From NCBI RefSeq assembly GCF_037975245.1, contig NC_092578.1, positions 10,088,359-10,152,358 of the forward strand: a DNA stretch of 64,000 nucleotides. Direction: 5' to 3'. Source of the stretch: Apostichopus japonicus. Lineage: Eukaryota; Echinodermata; Holothuroidea; Aspidochirotida; Stichopodidae. Of this stretch, positions 63,001 through 64,000 are shown one piece after another. The notes beneath the pieces were generated by a model. It was not told the DNA's origin. It worked only from the letters and a program-made list of their open reading frames with translations, and ran no database searches. Position numbers and translations under genes: made by a program. Each line of letters starts with the position of its first letter. Within the stretch, counting starts at the first letter, position 1.

Positions 63001-64000
63001 CAGGTGTTACATAATAAAATCTCATTACTTCCTTCTTCTTTGGGGTATATAGCGTATCTATTAGTGTTCACTGATTATAATGTAAACTGTTCCATCTGTG
63101 TATTACATTTCATGCTACTAAAACTGACAGGAAAAGTCAGAAAAGCAAAGTGAACAACAGAAATATTGTCTCAAAGCATAAAGAAAGTGGTCTTTCCATG
63201 TAACTATGGCAATCATCTATATATTAACCTATCAATAGAAACAATTCAGATGTAATAACTCACCACAAATCTTCACGGTTATCATTTCTTCGCCGAGAGT
63301 AATGCCAGACACCAGTAATACGACTTTGTTTATAGCAAATGTTGGCAGCTTTTCTGTAATCGAGTCTGCTTGTCCAAATTCTACAGGAGTTTCACCATCA
63401 TCATTTTTGATCAGCACATACTCAGAAGTGTCCGAACGCACCACCACAACCTTTATGGTAGCACCCTCCGGGATGCCTTGTCCCAGGTTCAATGTCATCG
63501 GAATTCCACCTTCTCCAAGGTTCAAGGCGTACACTTCCACGTCTGTCAAAGTTTCAGAAACTGAGGCAGCTATCTCATCTGCATCATCAGCAGCTACAGT
63601 ACTCAACTGGTCACTCACTACTCTGACGTTTGCTTCTTCGCAAGCTGTGGGGTCAAAAATCACAAAAATCATTTCATTTCAATCATCATAGTTCAAACAT
63701 GTCTTAACAGACAAAATACAGAAACAATCATATGGTTTAACCCTACCTTCAGCTAAATCATCCAGTCTAATTTACATTATATACACTTAGCAAGTTTACA
63801 TCATCTAAGATTGTTAAATTTTCATCAGTCATCCTCCCAGATGAAGTATGTCCACAGGAAAAGTTGCAATGTTTACTAAGTAGCAACTATCACCCAGGGA
63901 CAACCTCACTTTAATTCATAATAAAGTACAAACTTCCTTTCAACATCAGTCTCACAATGACTGACTAAGATGTCAACCACATACTCATTAAATAAACAAA
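1..64000 (-). CDS. Internal part of a giant multi-exon repeat-protein gene
   Basis: All plausible exons lie on the minus strand, each bounded by AG upstream and GT downstream. Each begins with two bases that complete a codon and ends with a single G (A in two linkers), so all intact exons are phase 1-1 and join in one open frame from the B domains near 63.6 kb to the A domains near 1 kb. The product alternates acidic domains of 127-135 residues, each with Cys at both ends, with short Thr/Glu-rich linkers. Exon content sums to about 4,900 residues. The first coding base, signal peptide and final stop are outside the window. Thr-rich linkers and paired Cys suggest a secreted or cell-surface mucin-like or matrix protein; that is inference. 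It could instead be two adjacent genes (B then A), but no stop, polyadenylation region or promoter is evident between them. Confidence 0.75.
131..141 (-). other. Candidate 11-nt microexon, out of frame
   Basis: On the minus strand TTCATTCTCAG precedes 11 bases (TAATCAACGAG), followed by GTAGGT. The same arrangement recurs in every A unit and in the diverged copies at 44677..44687 (donor GTATGT) and 46937..46947. It enters in phase 1 and leaves in phase 0, so inclusion would place the next exon's TAA in frame. It may be a poison exon, a decayed exon or chance. Confidence 0.25.
852..880 (-). other. Intronic G-run cluster downstream of the A-domain donor
   Basis: On the transcribed sense strand, about 70-100 bases after the domain exon, runs of five, two, two and five G occur within 30 bases. 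The cluster is present in every A unit and at about 45,380. Units 10, 11, 13 and 15 change a neighbouring base, and units 16-18 add another G-run. Intronic G-runs near donors often enhance splicing in animals; a role here is inference. Confidence 0.4.
949..1353 (-). CDS. A-domain exon, unit 1
   Basis: The acceptor is TTCTTACAG behind an (A)9 run on the plus strand, which gives a strong pyrimidine tract. The donor is G|GTAAGC. The 405 nt encode 134 full codons plus split codons at both ends. The domain starts with CVTANIK and ends VIEAC, so the two terminal Cys could close the fold. It contains about 31 Asp/Glu against 6 Lys/Arg and no N-x-S/T sequon. Alternating hydrophobic stretches such as FDVFVL, ISVVLAF, YQLVL and TDLVLLV suggest a beta-rich fold; this is inference. 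The family is not recognised. Linkers of this unit are at 603..665 (63 nt) and 1..42 (KD type, six bases lost at the window edge). Unit 1 matches unit 3 at variant sites. Confidence 0.85.
1587..1621 (-). pseudogene. Decayed Thr linker exon in the array A unit (GQ type)
   Basis: The acceptor side (CACAGCAG) and reading frame VTTKGQTATVQ are recognisable, but a TGA follows at once and the GAAG|GT donor seen in related exons is gone. The intact relative at 44296..44340 reads VTTEGQTTTVQSTTEG. Equivalent remnants start at 3924, 6261, 8599, 10936, 13273, 15610, 17947, 20295, 22644, 24982, 27330, 29679, 32027, 34376, 36723, 39070 and 46129. The loss therefore predates array amplification. Confidence 0.7.
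1722..1725 (-). other. Composite CAG|GTAAGC site within the long intron of unit A
   Basis: The minus strand reads CTACCAG|GTAAGC, preceded by about 60 bases free of AG. A strong acceptor abutting a strong donor resembles a zero-length (recursive) splice site. It is kept in all A units and at about 46,264 in the diverged unit (CTATCAG|GTAAGC). It could equally be the donor of a lost exon. Confidence 0.25.
3286..3690 (-). CDS. A-domain exon, unit 2
   Basis: The protein sequence is identical to unit 1. Linkers are at 2940..3002, 2332..2379 and 2082..2129. The 63-nt linker has one Thr changed to Ser (codon AGC). Intron variants near 2430 (ATTCATCCG, GTGATATCATG) are shared only with unit 4, marking it as the second half of a dimeric repeat. 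Confidence 0.85.
4419..4466 (-). CDS. 48-nt Thr linker exon, GEG type (representative copy, unit 3)
   Basis: Encodes VTTEGEGTTTAQSTTEG, a clear paralogue of the KD exon about 200 bp away. Acceptor ATCACAACAG, donor GAAG|GTAGGT, phase 1-1. Found in units 2-18 and at 46596..46643. The two 48-nt exons probably arose by an internal duplication within the unit. Confidence 0.78.
4669..4716 (-). CDS. 48-nt Thr linker exon, KD type (representative copy, unit 3)
   Basis: Encodes VTTEGKDTTTVPSTTEG with split codons at both ends. The donor is GAAG|GTAAGTG. The acceptor is CGCAGAAG, a NAGNAG pair, so use of the first AG would add one residue (Glu) without changing frame. Found in every A unit, with variants at 41947, 44543 and 46800. 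Confidence 0.78.
5277..5339 (-). CDS. 63-nt Thr-rich linker exon (representative copy, unit 3)
   Basis: Acceptor CTTTGCTTTAG, donor G|GTAAGT, phase 1-1. It encodes VESITTTQ, then TTSETTEK and ATTTA, about 45% Thr with scattered Glu and no Pro. Thr-dense segments of this kind are commonly O-glycosylated in secreted animal proteins; that is family knowledge applied by inference. It follows the domain exon directly and is found in all 18 A units, at 45129..45191 and, diverged, at 43321..43383. Confidence 0.8.
5623..6027 (-). CDS. A-domain exon, unit 3
   Basis: Lies 4674 bp from unit 1 and shares its private variants, for example ATTCCTTAG upstream of the domain and GACTAC downstream. Linkers are at 5277..5339, 4669..4716 and 4419..4466, all intact with normal splice sites. 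Confidence 0.85.
7961..8365 (-). CDS. A-domain exon, unit 4
   Basis: Pairs with unit 2 at a spacing of 4675 bp. An extra G in the intron below the 63-nt linker makes this spacing one base longer. Linkers are at 7615..7677, 7006..7053 and 6756..6803. Confidence 0.85.
10298..10702 (-). CDS. A-domain exon, unit 5
   Basis: The protein is unchanged, but one Leu codon of the VVLAF segment is TTA instead of TTG, a synonymous private change. Linkers are at 9952..10014, 9344..9391 and 9094..9141. The flank above shares GACAGTTCATGG with unit 6. Confidence 0.85.
12635..13039 (-). CDS. A-domain exon, unit 6
   Basis: Consensus domain sequence. Linkers are at 12289..12351, 11681..11728 and 11431..11478. 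It shares the TTCATGG intron variant with unit 5, so this pair probably duplicated recently. Confidence 0.85.
14972..15376 (-). CDS. A-domain exon, unit 7
   Basis: Consensus domain sequence. Linkers are at 14626..14688, 14018..14065 and 13768..13815. Private intron changes are GTATTTACTG near 14,330 and GAAGCCCTG near 14,830. Confidence 0.85.
17309..17713 (-). CDS. A-domain exon, unit 8
   Basis: Consensus domain sequence. Linkers are at 16963..17025, 16354..16401 and 16104..16151. The upstream variant CTCTCAAATG near 17,865 recurs only in unit 11, 7035 bp away. It also has the extra G below the 63-nt linker. Confidence 0.85.
19646..20050 (-). CDS. A-domain exon, unit 9
   Basis: First copy, counting from low coordinates, with a 12-bp duplication that doubles the pyrimidine tract of the domain acceptor (about 20,057-20,080). 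The domain protein is unchanged. Linkers are at 19300..19362, 18691..18738 and 18441..18488. The flank has CTATAGCC near 20,536, shared with units 10, 12 and 14. Confidence 0.85.
21995..22399 (-). CDS. A-domain exon, unit 10
   Basis: Carries the longer pyrimidine tract. The downstream intron has AAAATTG near 21,820 and TTACCCC near 21,919, shared with units 11, 13 and 15. Linkers are at 21649..21711, 21041..21088 and 20791..20838. The KD linker has a synonymous Thr codon (ACC), shared only with unit 11. Confidence 0.85.
24344..24748 (-). CDS. A-domain exon, unit 11 (recombinant unit)
   Basis: The side below the exon matches unit 10 (AAAATTG, TTACCCC). The side above matches unit 8 (no 12-bp tract duplication, CTCTCAAATG). 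The switch lies between about 24,270 and 24,765, so the unit looks like a crossover product. Linkers are at 23998..24060, 23390..23437 and 23140..23187. The protein is unchanged. Confidence 0.85.
26681..27085 (-). CDS. A-domain exon, unit 12
   Basis: Matches unit 9 at all diagnostic sites, 7035 bp away, and unit 14, 4697 bp away. Linkers are at 26335..26397, 25726..25773 and 25476..25523. Has the long pyrimidine tract and the extra intronic G. Confidence 0.85.
29030..29434 (-). CDS. A-domain exon, unit 13
   Basis: Below the exon it matches unit 10. Above it shares AGATTAAAG (29,487) and the TTTGTATTTAC change in the decayed exon with unit 15, so another exchange junction lies near 29,440-29,490. 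Linkers are at 28684..28746, 28076..28123 and 27826..27873. Confidence 0.85.
31378..31782 (-). CDS. A-domain exon, unit 14
   Basis: Partner of unit 12 in the 4697-bp dimer. Linkers are at 31032..31094, 30423..30470 and 30173..30220. The intron carries GGGGAACAAAC near 30,718, a variant shared with units 16-18. Confidence 0.85.
33727..34131 (-). CDS. A-domain exon, unit 15
   Basis: Partner of unit 13 in the 4697-bp dimer. Linkers are at 33381..33443, 32773..32820 and 32523..32570. The domain protein is identical to the other array copies. Confidence 0.85.
36074..36478 (-). CDS. A-domain exon, unit 16
   Basis: Consensus domain. The 63-nt linker starts CTGAATC, so its first residue is Ala instead of Val. 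Linkers are at 35728..35790, 35120..35167 and 34870..34917. The intron G-run is extended (TTCCCCC on the plus strand near 36,000), shared with units 17 and 18. Confidence 0.85.
38421..38825 (-). CDS. A-domain exon, unit 17
   Basis: Consensus domain with the long pyrimidine tract. Linkers are at 38075..38137 (Ala start, as unit 16), 37467..37514 and 37217..37264. Several private intron substitutions make it slightly more diverged than units further inside the array. Confidence 0.85.
40768..41172 (-). CDS. A-domain exon, unit 18 (5' edge of array A)
   Basis: The edge copy differs at the start of the domain: CIKANIKESIG instead of CVTANIKENIG. The acceptor is CTTCTGACAG, and the long A-run is absent. 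Both terminal Cys are kept. The codon changes cluster in the 5' third of the exon, which shows where homogenisation fades. Linkers are at 40422..40484 (one Thr to Ser), 39814..39861 and 39564..39611. The last has donor GTTGGT instead of GTAGGT. Confidence 0.82.
41633..41671 (-). CDS. 39-nt Thr linker exon (EKVE type)
   Basis: Acceptor CCTCTACAG, donor GAAA|GTAAGT, phase 1-1. It encodes EKVETTTPGSTTES. Its paralogue at 43942 supports a real exon type. It lies directly upstream of the array A edge domain (40768..41172). Confidence 0.6.
41947..41994 (-). CDS. 48-nt Thr linker exon, KD type, with GC donor
   Basis: The frame is open: VITQEKDTTTVQTTTEG. The acceptor is GTCACTAAAG, which is weak. 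The donor position reads GAAG|GCTAAAG rather than GT. GC donors exist but usually need good flanking matches, which are poor here, so the exon may be skipped or dead. Phase 1-1 symmetry means skipping is harmless to the frame. Confidence 0.4.
41995..43320. other. Intronic stretch with no convincing exon
   Basis: About 42,840-43,010 resembles about 44,180-44,300, ending in a decayed ACCTTC-type donor near 43,003. An A12 run is at about 43,226-43,237. No frame with paired splice sites and Thr-rich content is seen. Confidence 0.5.
43321..43383 (-). CDS. Diverged 63-nt Thr linker exon
   Basis: Encodes VKTITTTQ through TTLVG with an open phase 1-1 frame. Acceptor TCTTTTAG, donor G|GTCAGT. The domain exon expected about 280 bp upstream is absent: A-type intron homology stops near 43,605 and continues with sequence that normally lies upstream of a domain. 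Confidence 0.65.
43942..43980 (-). CDS. 39-nt Thr linker exon (EEEE type)
   Basis: Acceptor AACTTCTACAG, donor GAAA|GTAAGT. It encodes EEEETTTPASTTES, homologous to the exon at 41633. This linker type is absent from the homogenised array, so it was either lost there or gained here. Confidence 0.65.
44296..44340 (-). CDS. 45-nt Thr linker exon, GQ type (intact)
   Basis: Encodes VTTEGQTTTVQSTTEG with donor GAAG|GTAAAT and NAGNAG acceptor CACAGAAG. This is the only intact version of the exon that is decayed in all array A units. Confidence 0.65.
44543..44590 (-). CDS. 48-nt Thr linker exon, KD type (transition copy)
   Basis: Encodes VTTEGKDTTTVPSTSEG, one Thr to Ser relative to the array. Donor G|GTAAGTG and NAGNAG acceptor CGCAGAAG are retained. 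Confidence 0.7.
45129..45191 (-). CDS. 63-nt Thr linker exon (transition copy)
   Basis: The encoded linker is identical to the array consensus. The donor is weaker, GTAACT in place of GTAAGT. It follows the domain exon at 45481..45885. Confidence 0.75.
45481..45885 (-). CDS. Diverged A-domain exon in the transition zone
   Basis: Same 405-nt length and splice phases as the array copies, with a few residue changes (KESIG, SDSPEYQ, DDPAAV, VIKAC). Most nucleotide differences are silent or conservative while the flanking introns differ much more, which suggests purifying selection on the domain. Both terminal Cys are conserved. Confidence 0.85.
46596..46643 (-). CDS. 48-nt Thr linker exon, GEG type (transition copy)
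   Basis: The encoded protein is identical to the array consensus. Donor GAAG|GTGAGT is a better match than the array version. It lies between the B side and the first A domain. Confidence 0.75.
46800..46847 (-). CDS. 48-nt Thr linker exon, KD type (first A-type exon after array B)
   Basis: Encodes VTTEGKDKTTVPSTTEG, one Thr changed to Lys. Donor GTAAGTG. It is the first A-family exon met when reading from array B. Confidence 0.72.
46848..47762. other. Intron joining the A and B families
   Basis: A-type intron sequence continues to about 46,995, including a candidate 11-nt microexon at 46937..46947. Beyond that the sequence matches neither array, and I see no exon-like frame with paired splice sites. 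Confidence 0.55.
47763..47816 (-). CDS. 54-nt Thr linker exon, APS type, B unit 1
   Basis: Encodes APSTTTTEETTEESTTTLG with silent differences from the array copies. Acceptor CTCTTAAG, donor CTAG|GTAATT. Confidence 0.75.
   Translation of the reverse strand, partial: LPPQLQQRKLLKRAQLH
48402..48746. mobile_element. MITE-like non-autonomous DNA element in an intron
   Basis: Comparison with the other B units shows an inserted block of about 345 bp. Its ends are short inverted repeats, GGCGTAG on the left and CTACGCC on the right. It is flanked by near-identical 10-mers (TGGCCCCTTA and TGGCCTCTTA) that look like a target-site duplication. An imperfect direct repeat of about 38 bp (GCACCAAATTG start) lies at about 48,548 and 48,625. 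No transposase frame is present. The family is not identified. Confidence 0.65.
48973..49011 (-). CDS. 39-nt Thr linker exon, ATP type, B unit 1
   Basis: Encodes ATPTTTTEATTTGG. Acceptor AATTTTTAG, donor GGAG|GTTGGT, phase 1-1. It follows the domain exon by about 284 bp. Confidence 0.75.
49296..49676 (-). CDS. B-domain exon, unit 1
   Basis: Acceptor TTGACCCCACAG, donor TGTG|GTGAGT, 126 full codons plus split codons. The domain runs from CEEANIK to TVKIC, with Cys at both ends as in A. Shared landmarks with A are ANIK, an M-x-x-x-L segment, SD-x-SEY, and INKVVLLV (A: VTDLVLLV). It has about 22 acidic and 7 basic residues and no N-x-S/T sequon. Beta-rich by inspection, family unrecognised. It pairs with the linkers at 48973 and 47763. 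Confidence 0.85.
49779..49784 (-). other. Candidate 6-nt microexon or exon remnant in B introns
   Basis: The minus strand reads GATTTAG|CTGAAG|GTAGGG, which would add Ala-Glu in frame (phase 1-1). It is preserved in all B units. The upstream pyrimidine tract is poor, so a decayed linker end is at least as likely, since GAAG|GTAGG matches the real A linker donors. Confidence 0.2.
50206..50259 (-). CDS. 54-nt Thr linker exon, APS type (representative copy, B unit 2)
   Basis: Encodes APSTTTT, then EETTEESTTTLG. Acceptor CCTCTTTCAG is strong, donor CTAG|GTAATT, phase 1-1. It has seven to eight Thr and four Glu in 19 residues, comparable with the A linkers and probably serving as a spacer between domains. 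Confidence 0.78.
   Translation of the reverse strand, partial: LPRQLQQRKQLKRAQPL
50972..51010 (-). CDS. 39-nt Thr linker exon, ATP type (representative copy, B unit 2)
   Basis: Encodes ATPTTTTEATTTGG from a 39-nt phase 1-1 exon. The donor GTTGGT is off-consensus at +3 but is the same in every B unit and in one A linker (39564..39611). Confidence 0.75.
51296..51676 (-). CDS. B-domain exon, unit 2
   Basis: The protein is identical to unit 1, and one Ala codon differs silently (GCA in place of GCC). Linkers are at 50972..51010 and 50206..50259. Confidence 0.85.
53295..53675 (-). CDS. B-domain exon, unit 3
   Basis: Two residue changes: ANVKVV for ANIKVV, and DDTDEI for DDADEI. Several intron and silent variants are shared with unit 8. 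Linkers are at 52972..53010 and 52206..52259. Confidence 0.85.
55284..55664 (-). CDS. B-domain exon, unit 4
   Basis: Consensus B protein. The upstream intron near 55,158 has lost a short copy of an AAAGTCAG-containing repeat. Linkers are at 54971..55009 and 54205..54258. Confidence 0.85.
57266..57646 (-). CDS. B-domain exon, unit 5
   Basis: Consensus B protein. Its ATP-type linker (56951..56980) has lost 9 bp in frame at the acceptor, leaving ATTTEATTTGG with a normal TTTTAG acceptor. The APS linker is at 56193..56246 with acceptor TTTAAG in place of TTTCAG. The intron below is more diverged than in neighbouring units. Confidence 0.85.
59266..59646 (-). CDS. B-domain exon, unit 6
   Basis: Consensus B protein, exactly 2000 bp from units 5 and 7. 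Linkers are at 58942..58980 and 58176..58229. Almost identical to unit 7, introns included. Confidence 0.85.
61266..61646 (-). CDS. B-domain exon, unit 7
   Basis: Consensus B protein. Linkers are at 60942..60980 and 60176..60229. The near-perfect match to unit 6 indicates a very recent duplication or conversion. Confidence 0.85.
63264..63644 (-). CDS. B-domain exon, unit 8
   Basis: Begins CEEANVRVV: Val as in unit 3, plus a private Lys to Arg change. Linkers are at 62941..62979 and 62176..62229. Sequence above 63,644 is ordinary B-unit intron, so at least one more exon is expected beyond the window. Confidence 0.85.

Larger units (their letters stand above)
47763..64000 (-). repeat. Tandem array B: 8 copies of a 2.0-kb gene-internal unit
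   Basis: Eight head-to-tail units recur at steps of 1982-2000 bp and run off the window end. In transcription order each has a 381-nt domain exon, a 39-nt Thr exon (ATP type), an intron of about 700 bp, a 54-nt Thr exon (APS type) and about 530 bp of intron. Units 2-8 are nearly identical. Unit 1, at the transition edge, has a normal domain exon but a diverged intron carrying a 345-bp insertion. Homology to B begins abruptly at the APS exon near 47.76 kb. Confidence 0.95.

Overview
The window looks like metazoan nuclear DNA: AT-rich, with short exons split by GT-AG introns of about 200-900 bp, no bacterial-style long ORFs and no rRNA or tRNA genes. The species cannot be fixed from the sequence. 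Phase-1 symmetric exons and Thr-rich linkers suggest an animal extracellular protein, probably from an invertebrate (inference). All recognisable coding sequence is on the minus strand and appears to be the internal part of one very large gene that continues past both window edges. No start codon, signal peptide, membrane anchor, terminal stop or promoter is visible. If every intact exon is used, roughly 4,900 residues are encoded here.

The gene reads from high to low coordinates. Region B (about 47.8-64.0 kb, the 5' side) has eight copies of a unit of about 2.0 kb. Each has a 381-nt domain exon (about 127 residues) and two Thr-rich linker exons (39 and 54 nt). Region A (1 to about 41.2 kb, the 3' side) has eighteen copies of a 2337-2350-bp unit. 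Each has a 405-nt domain exon (about 135 residues) and three Thr-rich linker exons (63, 48 and 48 nt). The A and B domains are diverged versions of one family: both start with Cys-x-x-Ala-Asn-Ile-Lys, share an S-D-x-S-E-Y motif and a late V-L-L-V strand, and end in Cys at the 3' splice junction. I do not recognise the family. Every intact exon starts and ends in phase 1, so exons can be gained, lost or duplicated without a frameshift.

Between the arrays (41.2-47.8 kb) lies a diverged transition zone: one complete A-type unit, several lone linker exons, one unit that has lost its domain exon, decayed exons and duplicated intron segments. It looks like an older, unhomogenised edge of array A. 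A MITE-like insertion of about 345 bp sits in the diverged edge unit of B.

Array A carries nested higher-order repeats (dimers of 4674 and 4697 bp, a trimer of 7035 bp) and recombinant copies. Introns are as conserved as exons, so recent unequal exchange or gene conversion explains the near-identity better than selection alone. The expected product is a long chain of acidic, possibly disulfide-closed domains joined by potentially O-glycosylated Thr-rich linkers. Function is unknown.
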